This document shows positions 8,333-17,760 of a DNA stretch of 36,395 bases, in pieces. The DNA is from Prochlorococcus sp. AG-363-B05 (GTDB lineage: Bacteria; Cyanobacteriota; Cyanobacteriia; PCC-6307; Cyanobiaceae), in assembly GCA_003278445.1 (NCBI GenBank), contig QCFD01000009.1, forward strand, positions 1-36,395, in the 5' to 3' direction. The notes beneath the pieces are model-generated. The model searched no databases, was not told the origin of the DNA, and worked only from the letters and a program-made list of their open reading frames with translations. Made by a program: the position numbers and the translations under genes. Every line of letters starts with the position of its first letter. Positions within the stretch are counted from its first letter, which is position 1.

Positions 8333-10378
8333 TTACTTCCCACTAATATAATCAACCAATTGCCAATTATTTTTATTCTTACCAATAATATATTTTACTT
8401 TCAAAGTAGGAATAACAGTTTCTGATAAGATTTCACCAGCAGAACTTATCATTTTATCTTTATAGTTTAAGTCAACATCTGCTTCGATTCTATTTGTTGA
8501 TCTTTGAACAATAGTTATTGATGTTATACGTGCATCAATAACTTGTTTTTGACTTAATGAATTATCTTTCTTTCTTTGATCAATAACTCTATTAAAAAGA
8601 GAAGGTCTGGCCACTGATTTAAGAATTTGATTTTCTAATCCACTCAAAATATCTGCTTTACCCTTTAGCCATGATTCAATAAGAAATTGAATTTCCTTAT
8701 CAGAAGGTTCAACTGAAGTTAAAGGAATTACATTATCTAAATCTAATCTTTCATTCTGATTTAAAAGTTCACTTGATCCACTGCTATTAGTTTTAATATT
8801 TTCTGGTTTAACTATTTCAGAGCTCAAAGGATCTTTAAGTTTTTTATTTCCAGCCTGGTGCCTCTGTGTGAGTAGTCCTAAACTTGTTCCAATAATAAAT
8901 AAACCAATAAAAGCTATAGAGCTTGTGTAAATTGGTCGTTTTAATATAAAAGATTTGAAATCTGATTTATTTATCGTTTCAAATAATGAATAATATTTTG
9001 AAATTATCTTTTGGACCAAATCAGATTTTAAAAATAATCCTTTACTTATTAATCTTGAATTGAAAGATTTTTCTTTCAAGATCTCATCCAGAGATCCACC
9101 TGGCATTGGCAAATTAGCTTCTGACTTGGCATTATTGGATAAATTATTCTCTATTTGTTGCTCAGTTCCTAAAGAGGATAGGAATGATTTTGCACGACCT
9201 AATGCACCTTTTGTTTCCAATTGCTCTACGTATTCTTGTACTTCTTTAGTAGCGAACCAATCATCAAGATTTACAGTTTGTTTTTCAATCCCCCTAAAGC
9301 CAACTAAAACATCTTTCTTTAACCAATTTCGACAATAATCACATAGGGCTCCCAAAGTCTCACCAGGATAGTTATCTAACCAATCTTTTAATTTCTCATC
9401 TGAACTACTTCTAAAACGAGACTCGGCCTGAATTACATCCCCTAATAAGAGGTCTAGACATCCAATTAACGGCATAGCATCAAAGCCATTAATGTTGATA
9501 TTTCTAAGATATTTACGAGCCTCTTGTAGGAGTTCTGGATTCTTATTTGTAAAGCCTGAAGCAATCAATGCAAAAGCAGCAAGAAATCCTGCATCTTCGG
9601 AACCCCTTCTATACCAATTTATGTAAAGTTTTGACTGTTCTTTTGGAGTTAAAAATTTTCTTATTTGAAGAAAAAATATTTCAAAATCATTTTGATTTAA
9701 TCCTGCTATCTTTTCTGAATTCCTTTTTCCTTCTAATCCTCCCCTTCTGTTTACAAAATCTTCCAAAAGGCGCAAGCCTTCCTGATGAGATTTCTCGTCT
9801 TCTTCATCTCTACTTAATAAATCAAGAATTCTGTAAGGAAGAAGCGTATGCAGATCAGATTCAAGAGTTTTTCTTTCTTCAGCAAGCTTTCCCATCCTTT
9901 GTAATAGCTGTATTCCTTCCTGAAGTAACTCAGCTCCCAAGGCATACCTTCTGCAACTCTGCTCGTCCATAGAAGCGTCTCTACAAGACAATGCTGCTAT
10001 CAATGTCAAATCAGACTCTCTTCCACTACCCAATGCAGGCGCTTGTGGAGGTTGTAATGCTTTTTTTGCAAGCTTGAAAGCTTCAATAGAAGCTTTTGAT
10101 TCCCAAAGAAGAAGTAAACCAGCGACTTCCCGTTTCGAAGACAATTCAAGCCCTAAAGAGCCCTCATTAAGAGCTAGTTCGTAAGATTGTCGCTGAGTGG
10201 GATTTGAGAGAAGATCCGCCGAAAGTCTTAGCAACTCAGATCTCTGAGCTAAGACTTCATATGTAAAGCCTTGCTTGGGAGGACGATCTAGTCTTAGCTG
10301 AAAAGCCCTGAGGACTTCTTCAGCATTTGCAGAAGGGCTAACCCCCAATAAGCGAAAATGATCAATAGGTAATTCCAA
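8333..10378 (-). CDS. ftn2: ARC6/Ftn2/ZipN-type cell division protein
   Basis: Cyanobacterial Ftn2 (ZipN), the ancestor of plant ARC6, anchors FtsZ to the inner membrane and recruits other divisome proteins. The 681-residue product shows the expected order. An N-terminal J-like domain (1-70, starting DHFRLLGVSPSANAEEV) lacks the HPD motif, as usual. A long helical region of repeats follows, then a single membrane segment at about 483-503 (SSIAFIGLFIIGTSLGLL), and a C-terminal periplasmic IMS/DUF4101 domain (about 560-681). Length is close to other cyanobacterial members (about 700). It is divergent from pdhA, with 96 bp between the starts. The family call is strong; function is by homology. 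Confidence 0.88.
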   Translation of the reverse strand: MELPIDHFRLLGVSPSANAEEVLRAFQLRLDRPPKQGFTYEVLAQRSELLRLSADLLSNPTQRQSYELALNEGSLGLELSSKREVAGLLLLWESKASIEAFKLAKKALQPPQAPALGSGRESDLTLIAALSCRDASMDEQSCRRYALGAELLQEGIQLLQRMGKLAEERKTLESDLHTLLPYRILDLLSRDEEDEKSHQEGLRLLEDFVNRRGGLEGKRNSEKIAGLNQNDFEIFFLQIRKFLTPKEQSKLYINWYRRGSEDAGFLAAFALIASGFTNKNPELLQEARKYLRNININGFDAMPLIGCLDLLLGDVIQAESRFRSSSDEKLKDWLDNYPGETLGALCDYCRNWLKKDVLVGFRGIEKQTVNLDDWFATKEVQEYVEQLETKGALGRAKSFLSSLGTEQQIENNLSNNAKSEANLPMPGGSLDEILKEKSFNSRLISKGLFLKSDLVQKIISKYYSLFETINKSDFKSFILKRPIYTSSIAFIGLFIIGTSLGLLTQRHQAGNKKLKDPLSSEIVKPENIKTNSSGSSELLNQNERLDLDNVIPLTSVEPSDKEIQFLIESWLKGKADILSGLENQILKSVARPSLFNRVIDQRKKDNSLSQKQVIDARITSITIVQRSTNRIEADVDLNYKDKMISSAGEILSETVIPTLKVKYIIGKNKNNWQLVDYISGK

Positions 10379-10460
10379 TCGCTACTAGGTAATCAGAAAA
10401 AAAGCTCTAGGCATCGTAAGGGGTTTTAACCATTTTGCATCCATTGACGCTTAAAGTCTA

Positions 10461-10467
10461 AAAAGGA
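10461..10467 (+). promoter_or_regulatory. Ribosome binding site supporting a GTG start for pdhA
   Basis: AAAAGGA ends 7 nt before the GTG at 10475, a normal spacing. The in-frame ATG at 10481 is 13 nt away, so the GTG is favoured. Confidence 0.45.
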
Positions 10468-10474
10468 TTGATAC

Positions 10475-11569
10475 GTGAATATGAACAAAGTCATGTCTCC
10501 CAACCAAGGCCAAACAAGCCAAGACCCTATTCAGCACAGGGAACACGCCGACAGATTAAGCAATCTTGGCAATTCCAAACCAGCCGAAATCAATAGGGAA
10601 ATTGGTTTAAATCTTTTCAAAGATATGACGTTAGGAAGAAGATTTGAAGATAAATGCGCTGAAATGTATTACAGAGGAAAGATGTTTGGTTTTGTTCATC
10701 TTTACAACGGGCAAGAAGCAATAAGTACAGGAGTTATTGGTGCAATGCAACGCAAACATGACTGGTTTTGCAGCACCTACAGAGATCATGTCCATGCTTT
10801 AAGTGCTGGTGTTCCCGCAAAAGAAGTAATGAGCGAACTATTTGGGAAAGAGACAGGCTGTAGTAAAGGCAGAGGGGGGTCTATGCACCTATTTTCTAAA
10901 GAGCATCATCTACTTGGAGGTTATGCATTTATTGGAGAAGGTATACCAGTTGCTCTGGGAGCAGCTTTCAGCAGCAAATACAAAAGGGATGCTCTAAAAG
11001 AAAATAGCGATTCTGTAACCGCCGCGTTTTTTGGAGACGGTACATGCAACATTGGTCAATTTTATGAATGTTTAAATATGGCCCAACTGTGGAAATTACC
11101 AATCATATTTGTAGTAGAAAATAATAAATGGGCAATAGGAATGGCCCATGACAGGGCAACTAGTGAAACAGAAATATGGAGAAAAGCTTCTGCATTTGGG
11201 ATGCCAGGAGAAGAAATTGATGGAATGGATGTTTTAGCGGTAAGAGGCGCCACTCAAAGAGCGTTAGAGCGAGCAAGAGCTGGCGAAGGGCCTACTTTAA
11301 TAGAATGCCTCACCTATAGGTTTAGAGGACATTCATTGGCCGATCCAGATGAACTTAGATCAGAGAAAGAAAAAGAATTCTGGGCTACAAGAGATCCAAT
11401 AAAAAAACTAAAACATGATCTAATAAATGCTGGTCTAGTTACTGAAGAAGAATTAAAAGATATTGAAAAACAAATTGATTTAGAAGTTAATGATGCTGTT
11501 GAATTTGCTCTAAATGCACCAGAGCCTGATCCAAGTGAGCTAACTAAATATATATGGGCAGAAAACTAA
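10475..11569 (+). CDS. pdhA: Pyruvate dehydrogenase E1 component, alpha subunit
   Basis: PdhA, with PdhB, decarboxylates pyruvate using thiamine diphosphate and passes the acetyl group to E2. The 364-residue protein has the thiamine-binding GDG at 187-189 with its NN at 216-217, a GGSMHLF segment at 134-140, and the regulatory-loop region [16 protein letters not shown] near residues 292-307. Length is normal for bacterial and plastid E1 alpha. The GTG start is favoured by AAGGA 7 nt upstream. The matching E3 (lpd) is at 19569-21011; pdhB and pdhC are not in the window. The gene ends 13 bp from the stop of the converging sigma factor gene, with no obvious terminator between. Confidence 0.96.
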   Translation: MNMNKVMSPNQGQTSQDPIQHREHADRLSNLGNSKPAEINREIGLNLFKDMTLGRRFEDKCAEMYYRGKMFGFVHLYNGQEAISTGVIGAMQRKHDWFCSTYRDHVHALSAGVPAKEVMSELFGKETGCSKGRGGSMHLFSKEHHLLGGYAFIGEGIPVALGAAFSSKYKRDALKENSDSVTAAFFGDGTCNIGQFYECLNMAQLWKLPIIFVVENNKWAIGMAHDRATSETEIWRKASAFGMPGEEIDGMDVLAVRGATQRALERARAGEGPTLIECLTYRFRGHSLADPDELRSEKEKEFWATRDPIKKLKHDLINAGLVTEEELKDIEKQIDLEVNDAVEFALNAPEPDPSELTKYIWAEN

Positions 11570-11582
11570 AATTAATAAATTT

Positions 11583-12524
11583 CTAAATTCCACTTGGAAG
11601 CTTTCTAGTTAGGTTTCTCAATTTTCTTAAAGCTTTTAGCTCTACTTGCCTAACCCTCTCACGAGAAACTTGTAATAATCTTCCAATTTCAGCAAGTGTA
11701 TGTCTTTCATTACCTTCCAATCCAAATCTAAGCCTAATAACGTGCTGTTCTTGTTCACTTAAATGACTTAGCCACCTTCCAAGTTGCTCTTGATGAATTT
11801 TTTGTTCAACTTTATCAAGTGGTTCTTCTCCAGAACCATCTGCGATTAAATCCCCTAAAAAGCTACGACCTTCATCACCATTCACTGGTGCATCTAGACT
11901 ACTTGTAGTAAGAGCCTGCCTCAAAATCGAATCAAGTTCTTCTACCTCAATTTCCATTGCCTCGGCGATTTCAAGACGGCTAGGCATAGCTCCAAGCTTG
12001 TGAGCCAAATCCAAGCTGACTTTCCTAATGGTAGCTAATCTTTCACTTAAATGAACAGGCAATCGAATTGTTCTTGACTGGCAGGCAATAGCACGAGTCA
12101 TGCTTTGCCTAATCCACCAAAAAGCGTAAGTAGAAAACTTATAACCACGTGTGGGATCAAATTTTTCTACCGCTCTTTCTAAGCCAAGAGAACCCTCCTG
12201 AACTAAATCAAGTAATTCAAGGCCTTTTCCTTGATATTTCTTTGCGACACTAACTACTAATCGAAGATTAGCTTTCATCATTCTTTCCTTTGCTCTTCTT
12301 CCAATTCGAATCAATCTTCTCTGATGAGAATTAAATTCTTTGCTCTGGTCTTTTATTTGACCATCTTCGGTGAGACTCATCATGGTTTGAACTTGATTAC
12401 CAAGTTCAATTTCTTCAGCAGGTGTTAGAAGAGGAACTCTACCAATAGAGGAAAGATACCAACTAATTGGATCACTGCTGCGTCGTCTTTGTGATTCAGC
12501 AGGCTTGGGTGCAGATGAAACCAT
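11583..12524 (-). CDS. Group 2 RNA polymerase sigma factor (sigma-70 family, RpoD-like)
   Basis: The product (313 residues from the chosen start) has region 1.2 (DPISWYLSSIGRVPLLTPAEE), a full region 2 (NLRLVVSVAKKYQGKGLELLDLVQEG, then FSTYAFWWIRQSM), region 3, and region 4 with the helix-turn-helix LAEIGRLLQVSRERVRQVE. It lacks the long region 1.1 and non-conserved insert of a primary RpoD, so it is a group 2 factor, used in cyanobacteria for light, circadian or nutrient responses. The frame is open upstream to a TTG at 12578, but the 18 extra residues do not resemble the family, so the ATG at 12524 is preferred. No clear Shine-Dalgarno sequence supports either start. Which group 2 factor it is cannot be told. 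Confidence 0.88.
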   Translation of the reverse strand: MVSSAPKPAESQRRRSSDPISWYLSSIGRVPLLTPAEEIELGNQVQTMMSLTEDGQIKDQSKEFNSHQRRLIRIGRRAKERMMKANLRLVVSVAKKYQGKGLELLDLVQEGSLGLERAVEKFDPTRGYKFSTYAFWWIRQSMTRAIACQSRTIRLPVHLSERLATIRKVSLDLAHKLGAMPSRLEIAEAMEIEVEELDSILRQALTTSSLDAPVNGDEGRSFLGDLIADGSGEEPLDKVEQKIHQEQLGRWLSHLSEQEQHVIRLRFGLEGNERHTLAEIGRLLQVSRERVRQVELKALRKLRNLTRKLPSGI

Positions 12525-12682
12525 TGTTTCGTGACCCGGTTTTAAAAAGTGATAAAACTTTCCTACATAAATCGTCAAACAGGCCTGGGTTTCACGAAGG
12601 CTTCAGATTCTGTTGACGATTAGTTAACAAATGACACCAAATTGACCATTAACAGGACTTTAAATGGTTGTTTCAAAACATT

Positions 12683-14236
12683 TCAAGAGCTTCCTTTTTT
12701 TATTAATTCACTAAGAAAAGTGCAAATTGCACTCGCTGTGCTCCCCCTTGAACAAAAGGCACCTGCATAGGCATGCATCAAAGCTGATGCAGCAAGCAAG
12801 TTAGTATCTAATTTTTTATTACTAGCGAGTTCAGAAGCACCCATCCCAGAGACAAACCCAGCTAAAACATCACCAAGACCAGTTCTTGCAACACTTGAAC
12901 TCACTTGTCCTATTTGCCAGGTATTCCCTTCCGGATCAGAAATAACGCTATGAGCACATTTCAAAAGAACAGAAGAACTACAAATATTTGCAGCTTCAAT
13001 AACAGCTCTCAATGGGTTGTAACAATCAATAAAAGGGAACAGCCTCTTAAACTCTTCGATATGAGGCGTAAGCCAAGTAGGTCCTTTTCTATCATTTAGA
13101 AATTCCAAACCCTTCGAAGTTAATGAAAGTCTATTTATCGCATCAGCATCAAGAGTAAGTAAACCTTTGAAATCAAGTAGCGCGTCAAAAAAACCATCTT
13201 TCTCTTTTGCGATCCCTAAGCCTGGACCAAGCAAAATCGAGTCAAACCTATTTAAATCAATTTCACTTAAAATTTTAGAAAAATCTGAAGAGCCATTAGT
13301 AAAAGTATTTAAATCTCCAAGTAATAAAACTTCAGGGTGAGTAATCCACAAAGAGGACGAAACTGATCTAGGAACAAAAGCGCTAACGCTTCCAGCACCA
13401 CTTGCTAAAGCACCATTCAATGCAAGAGAGGCTGCTCCCCTATATTTTTCACTTCCTGCAATAACCAGTACTCTTCCCCTCTGGTATTTGCTTTTATTTT
13501 TACTTGGTTTAGGCCACTGAAAAGTCGATAGATCAGAGAAAGAGATCCTTAAAGGCTGGGTTCTAGGAAGCTCAGCCAAGATCCGTTTAGGTATTCCGAT
13601 ATCAACTCTCTCTAAATCACCTACCAAGTCAATAGCTGAATCTTGAATTAAACCAGACTTAAACAAACCTACGGTAAGTGTGGTACTGGCTAAGCAAGAT
13701 GTTTTTGATAATTTCTTTCCGTTATCTGAATCCAAACCAACTGGTATATCAACACTGATTAATTTCTGAGGACTATATTTCTTCTTCAAGTTCAATAAGT
13801 CAATTATATCCTGAGCAATAATCGTCGATTGGCCTAATCCAAATAATGACTCAATCCACAATGAATCTGAATTCGGATCAGGTTTTTTTTTCATGATATT
13901 AATACCAATCTGCATTGCATAATCGAAATGTTTTTGTGTTAATTCTTTTTTCAATGGGAATGGACACCAAATGGAGACATCAATGCCTGCCAGATAAAGT
14001 TCTCTTGCAATAACAAGTCCATCACCTCCATTGTGTCCTGGCCCAACCAGGACGATCGCACCATTACGAATCAAACCTTGCCTGTCTAATATCCATGAAG
14101 AGATCCCAATCCCTACTTTTTCCATTAGAGCTTCAACAGGCATACCCATAGAAAACATTTCATTTTCTATGTTTTGCATCTGCTCACAAGAAACGATCAA
14201 ATGTTCCGAATCAGATTGAGGCCAATTCAAAATCAA
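12683..14236 (-). CDS. nnrD: Bifunctional NAD(P)H-hydrate epimerase / ADP-dependent NAD(P)H-hydrate dehydratase
   Basis: The enzyme repairs hydrated NADH and NADPH. The N-terminal YjeF/NnrE epimerase domain (about 200 residues) contains the GPGHNGGDGLVIAREL motif and a VDIPVGLDSD segment. The C-terminal NnrD domain is ribokinase-like, with AGSEKYRGAA, LLGPGLG, LTLDADAINRL, LTPHIEEFKRLF and RTGLGDVLAGF motifs; all key parts are intact. The frame stays open to a TTG at 14305, overlapping the divergent mnmA start. Similarity to the family seems to begin around NWPQSDSEHLIV, so one of the TTG codons at 14239, 14236 or 14230, or the ATG at 14179, is the likely start. I give 14236 as a compromise. 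Confidence 0.85.
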   Translation of the reverse strand: MILNWPQSDSEHLIVSCEQMQNIENEMFSMGMPVEALMEKVGIGISSWILDRQGLIRNGAIVLVGPGHNGGDGLVIARELYLAGIDVSIWCPFPLKKELTQKHFDYAMQIGINIMKKKPDPNSDSLWIESLFGLGQSTIIAQDIIDLLNLKKKYSPQKLISVDIPVGLDSDNGKKLSKTSCLASTTLTVGLFKSGLIQDSAIDLVGDLERVDIGIPKRILAELPRTQPLRISFSDLSTFQWPKPSKNKSKYQRGRVLVIAGSEKYRGAASLALNGALASGAGSVSAFVPRSVSSSLWITHPEVLLLGDLNTFTNGSSDFSKILSEIDLNRFDSILLGPGLGIAKEKDGFFDALLDFKGLLTLDADAINRLSLTSKGLEFLNDRKGPTWLTPHIEEFKRLFPFIDCYNPLRAVIEAANICSSSVLLKCAHSVISDPEGNTWQIGQVSSSVARTGLGDVLAGFVSGMGASELASNKKLDTNLLAASALMHAYAGAFCSRGSTASAICTFLSELIKKGSS

Positions 14237-14274
14237 CAAGCAACCAAGCTCACTATGAATAAAAGCTACTATTA

Positions 14275-15486
14275 ATGCCCATGAATGTGGAAACAAAAAA
14301 AACAAAAAGAGTTTTAAATGATTTGACTTCAGAAGAAGCAGTCACCAAAACATTAGAAAGACTGCAAACATTTTCTGGCAAGCATTCGGTAGTAGTAGGT
14401 CTTTCTGGAGGAGTAGACAGCTCCTTAACTGCCGCTCTTCTCTGTGAGGCAGGTTGGGATGTAGTGGGATTAACTTTGTGGCTAATGAAAGGTAAAGGAT
14501 CTTGCTGCTCAGACGGATTAATTGATGCTGCAGGGATATGTGATCAGCTCGGCATCAAGCATCACATCATGGATTCAAAAGAAATCTTTCAACAAGAAAT
14601 AATCAATAATGTAATTCAAGGCTATGAAGAAGGAATTACGCCTTTACCCTGCTCTCGATGCAATAAATCAGTTAAATTCTCAGAAATGTTAAAATGGGTT
14701 AAAGATAATAAAAATATCAATAAAATAGCCACCGGTCATTATGCAAGGATTCTAGACTCAAATGAATCTTTCAACAAAGGTGATCTTCCAGGTAATGGTA
14801 TAAATAGACATAAGCTTTTAAGAGGTAAAGATCTAAACAAAGATCAAAGCTATTTTTTATACGATCTGCCTCAAGAAGTTTTAGGAAAAACAATTTTCCC
14901 TCTTGGAGAATTAACTAAAGATATAACTCGATTCGAAGCTTTAAAATATTCATTAAAAACTGCCAAAAAGCCAGAAAGTCAAGATCTTTGTCTAGCCGAA
15001 CATTATGGGTCCATGAATGCATTTATTGATAAGTATTTACCTCCAAAAAAAGGAGATATTGTTCTTCAAGATGGACAAGTAATAGGATCCCATAATGGAA
15101 TTCAGCATTTCACAATAGGTCAAAGAAAGGGATTAGGAATTGCATGGAAAGTTCCATTACATGTTGTTGAAATTGATGCTACTCTAAACAAGGTAATAGT
15201 GGCCCCAAGAGAAGATTCTGGTCAATCTAATTGTATTGTCAGAGAAATAAACTGGGTATCAATTGAAGCGCCACAAAAACCAATAAAAGTGGATATTCAA
15301 ATTAGATATAGAAGTAATCCAGTCAAAGGAAAATTAACACCAATTATTGATATTAATAAAGAAAAATTTTGTTGTAAATGTCATATCGATTTTGATGAAA
15401 ATCAATTCTCAGTTACTCCAGGGCAAGCAGCAGTATTTTACAAGGGTGATTACGTATTAGGAGGAGGAATTATTTCAAAAAATTAG
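14275..15486 (+). CDS. mnmA: tRNA-specific 2-thiouridylase MnmA
   Basis: MnmA puts sulfur on U34 of tRNA-Glu, tRNA-Gln and tRNA-Lys. The 403-residue protein has the PP-loop SGGVDSS at 44-50 and the catalytic cysteine pair: one in [11 protein letters not shown] (C129 aligns with the nucleophile of E. coli MnmA) and one in [10 protein letters not shown] (C239). The ATGHYARI adenylate-binding segment near 152-159 and the C-terminal beta-barrel are also present. About 35 residues precede the usual start of the fold; a downstream start is possible, but the ATG at 14275 is kept. It is divergent from nnrD and convergent with lnt, ending 14 bp from it. Confidence 0.96.
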   Translation: MPMNVETKKTKRVLNDLTSEEAVTKTLERLQTFSGKHSVVVGLSGGVDSSLTAALLCEAGWDVVGLTLWLMKGKGSCCSDGLIDAAGICDQLGIKHHIMDSKEIFQQEIINNVIQGYEEGITPLPCSRCNKSVKFSEMLKWVKDNKNINKIATGHYARILDSNESFNKGDLPGNGINRHKLLRGKDLNKDQSYFLYDLPQEVLGKTIFPLGELTKDITRFEALKYSLKTAKKPESQDLCLAEHYGSMNAFIDKYLPPKKGDIVLQDGQVIGSHNGIQHFTIGQRKGLGIAWKVPLHVVEIDATLNKVIVAPREDSGQSNCIVREINWVSIEAPQKPIKVDIQIRYRSNPVKGKLTPIIDINKEKFCCKCHIDFDENQFSVTPGQAAVFYKGDYVLGGGIISKN

Positions 15487-15500
15487 TTCTAGTTTAAATT

Positions 15501-16967
15501 TTAATTACGTAAACTCAAAAAACCTATTAGGATGATTAAAACTTCGAAGATTATAGGGATATCAGAGAGAACTGTATAAATTGTTTTCTTACTATTTAAC
15601 TCAAGATCCACTAGTGCAATCATTTCTTTATTTGAAGGTAAAAGAGTGTCAATTTTTCCATCACTTCTTATCAAAGATGTTGGGCCTGTATTTGAAACAG
15701 ATATTAAATTTTTTGATGTTTCTATACTTCTTAATTGAGCAATAGATAGAAATTGTTTCTGTAAAGAAATAGGATAAGGATCTAAATTAGCAATTACCAA
15801 AATCCATTCACCCCCTTTCTTAACTGCTTTTGCTATTGCTTTACCGTTACTTAATTCATAACAAATAGCACCTGCGAAAGATGGTCCCTCCCAATCAAGA
15901 AATCTTGAAGGAGTTCCACTCTCAAGTCCACCAACTGCAGAAAGACCATTTTCAAAGAAACCTGGCAATGAAGGAATCCACTCTCCCAAAGGGACTAATC
16001 TAGATTTATCCAACACCTCTGAAAAAGTCTCCTCCCCTGGATGAAAGACTAATAATGAACTTCTTTGAGAACTATTTATTTTCCTCAAACCTCCAGAAAT
16101 AAATTGAATAGGAAAATCTCGAATTTTAGCTCTATTAAGAGGCAATGTTCCCTCTGGAGCAATTAAAAAAGATGCTTTCATTTCACTAGCCTTATTTAAT
16201 GCTCTGTGTACTTTTGAAGGCAAAGCATTTAATTCCTCCTGACTAAATTTTTGTCTTATTGGAATATTTGTTTGCCACATCGCAACCTTTTCAACATTGA
16301 CAATTGGAGAGTCCAATAACAAGATGAATCCTAATAAATGGGCTAAGAACAAAGCCGTAATACCGAGACCTATTATTTTCTTTAATTTTTTTCTAGCTTC
16401 AAAAGCAATCGAAACTTGCCAAATCCACCACCCAATTAAAAGATGAATAGAGGCCAATCCTCCTGAACCTATCCATCTCGCCAATCCAGCCAAATACCTA
16501 TCTTCTGGTAATAAACTTGGTCCTATTCCAATCCAAAATAAAGGTCCTCTAGAAAGTATTTCTTCAGCGAGGCCCCATATTACTGATAGTAAAACAGCAA
16601 AAATAATTTTATTTTCTAATTTAGAAAATTTGAGTCGTCCAGATATCAAGAAGTTCCTCAAACTTGACCAAACAAAAACCAGCCCTCCTCCAAACGCTCC
16701 ACAAAAAAACCATATAAAAAACGTAATAGGTAAACTTAAATTTGAGTTTATTCCCACCCAACTGATTGGATGCAAAGCCAGCAACCACCTATGACTCCAC
16801 AAGATAGCTATTGCTCCCCAGCAAAAACCTGCCCACGGAATACGACTAACAGACCACAATAAAGATAAGCCTAAAAGCATAAAGATATAATTACCTTCCA
16901 TTAAAGAGATCCCTGCAAGCCCTCCCCCAACAAAAGCTCTAAAAAAAATAGAACAAGTATTATTCAT
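15501..16967 (-). CDS. lnt: Apolipoprotein N-acyltransferase
   Basis: Lnt adds the third acyl chain to the N-terminal cysteine of lipoproteins in the inner membrane. The 488-residue protein has several N-terminal membrane segments (about 8-215), a carbon-nitrogen hydrolase (nitrilase) domain (about 225-450), and a final C-terminal membrane helix. The catalytic triad is visible as E272 (IAPEGTLP), K321 (VLDKSRLVPLGEWIP) and C369 (AGAICYE). Cyanobacterial Lnt proteins are divergent, but these three residues support a working enzyme. It converges on mnmA with a 14-bp gap and shares the 17 kb intergenic region with the divergent FKBP gene. Confidence 0.9.
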   Translation of the reverse strand: MNNTCSIFFRAFVGGGLAGISLMEGNYIFMLLGLSLLWSVSRIPWAGFCWGAIAILWSHRWLLALHPISWVGINSNLSLPITFFIWFFCGAFGGGLVFVWSSLRNFLISGRLKFSKLENKIIFAVLLSVIWGLAEEILSRGPLFWIGIGPSLLPEDRYLAGLARWIGSGGLASIHLLIGWWIWQVSIAFEARKKLKKIIGLGITALFLAHLLGFILLLDSPIVNVEKVAMWQTNIPIRQKFSQEELNALPSKVHRALNKASEMKASFLIAPEGTLPLNRAKIRDFPIQFISGGLRKINSSQRSSLLVFHPGEETFSEVLDKSRLVPLGEWIPSLPGFFENGLSAVGGLESGTPSRFLDWEGPSFAGAICYELSNGKAIAKAVKKGGEWILVIANLDPYPISLQKQFLSIAQLRSIETSKNLISVSNTGPTSLIRSDGKIDTLLPSNKEMIALVDLELNSKKTIYTVLSDIPIIFEVLIILIGFLSLRN

Positions 16968-17086
16968 AAATCTAATTTAGATAAAATGCGCTCAGATGTA
17001 ATTCCTACTCTCTGGTTATTTATCTTGCAAATTGATCTAATTTGGGTATTAATCTGTAAGAATATTTGCGAATACTAAATAATGCC

Positions 17087-17686
17087 GTGAGAGAAATCTT
17101 AATTAGCTTTTCTGTTTGCCTTGGCTGCTTGATGATTGCAGTAATAAGCCAAATTATCTCACCAACTCCAACTACTGCTTTACAAATTGGACAACCAATA
17201 CAAGCAGATGTAAGACAATCCACAAAAACCAACGAAACCGTAAGCAATCCATTTGAATTAGATCCAGAAGACCCTAATCCATCTCTTTTTACCATGGCTT
17301 CAAACAAAACCAGTTCAAGCAACTCTCCTCTTGGAACAGCCGAAATAGGAGCATCTCAAATAACTTCAAGTGGACTAAAAATTACTGAATTAGTTTTAGG
17401 TGATGGTCAAGAAGCTACGCCAGGAACAAATGTCTCAGTTAATTACAAGGGAACGCTTGATGATGGAAAAGAATTTGACAGCAGTTACGGAAGAGGTCCT
17501 TTTGAATTTTCTTTAGGTGCAGGAATGGTAATCAAAGGCTGGGATGAAGGAGTCGCAGGCATGAAAGTAGGAGGAAAAAGAAAATTAGTAATTCCTCCAG
17601 AGTTAGGGTATGGCAGCAGAGGCATAGGTCCTATTCCACCAAATTCCGTCTTAACTTTTGAAGTTGAATTATTGAGTGTTAAATGA
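17087..17686 (+). CDS. FKBP-type peptidyl-prolyl cis-trans isomerase, exported or membrane-anchored
   Basis: The last 108 residues form a complete FKBP domain: [72 protein letters not shown] and a final FEVELLSVK. The active-site aromatic and aspartate positions look intact. A hydrophobic N-terminal segment (about 20 residues) suggests a signal peptide or anchor, so it probably folds proteins in the periplasm or thylakoid lumen. The frame is open to a TTG at 17066. The GTG at 17087 is chosen because it places a short polar start directly before the hydrophobic segment, but neither start has a good ribosome binding site. Confidence 0.9.
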   Translation: MREILISFSVCLGCLMIAVISQIISPTPTTALQIGQPIQADVRQSTKTNETVSNPFELDPEDPNPSLFTMASNKTSSSNSPLGTAEIGASQITSSGLKITELVLGDGQEATPGTNVSVNYKGTLDDGKEFDSSYGRGPFEFSLGAGMVIKGWDEGVAGMKVGGKRKLVIPPELGYGSRGIGPIPPNSVLTFEVELLSVK

Positions 17687-17722
17687 ATTCCTTAAATTAT
17701 TCAGAAGGCTCTAAAAAAACTT

Positions 17723-17746
17723 ATGGCGTTTGCCGGTAAACGCCAT
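17723..17746. promoter_or_regulatory. Stable hairpin just upstream of sodN
   Basis: A perfect 9-bp stem (ATGGCGTTT at 17723-17731, AAACGCCAT at 17738-17746) encloses a 6-nt loop GCCGGT, 14 bp before the sodN ATG. On the plus strand no T run follows, so it is not a plus-strand terminator. On the minus strand it is followed by AAG and seven T, which would make a good terminator for transcription coming from the trpC side. It could instead be a 5' leader structure or an operator for sodN. Confidence 0.6.
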
Positions 17747-17760
17747 TAATGTAAAAAAAA

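Noticed and set aside
9568..9972. A 134-codon plus-strand frame opposite the ftn2 gene
   Set aside because: It is Leu/Phe-rich antisense of a clear coding gene, without a ribosome binding site or recognisable motif.
10444..10449. TTGACG before pdhA as a -35 box
   Set aside because: The matching -10 position overlaps the likely ribosome binding site and start codon, so it would imply a leaderless message; the support is too weak.
17020..17322. A 100-codon minus-strand frame over the start of the FKBP gene
   Set aside because: It overlaps the signal-peptide part of a convincing gene on the other strand and resembles no family.
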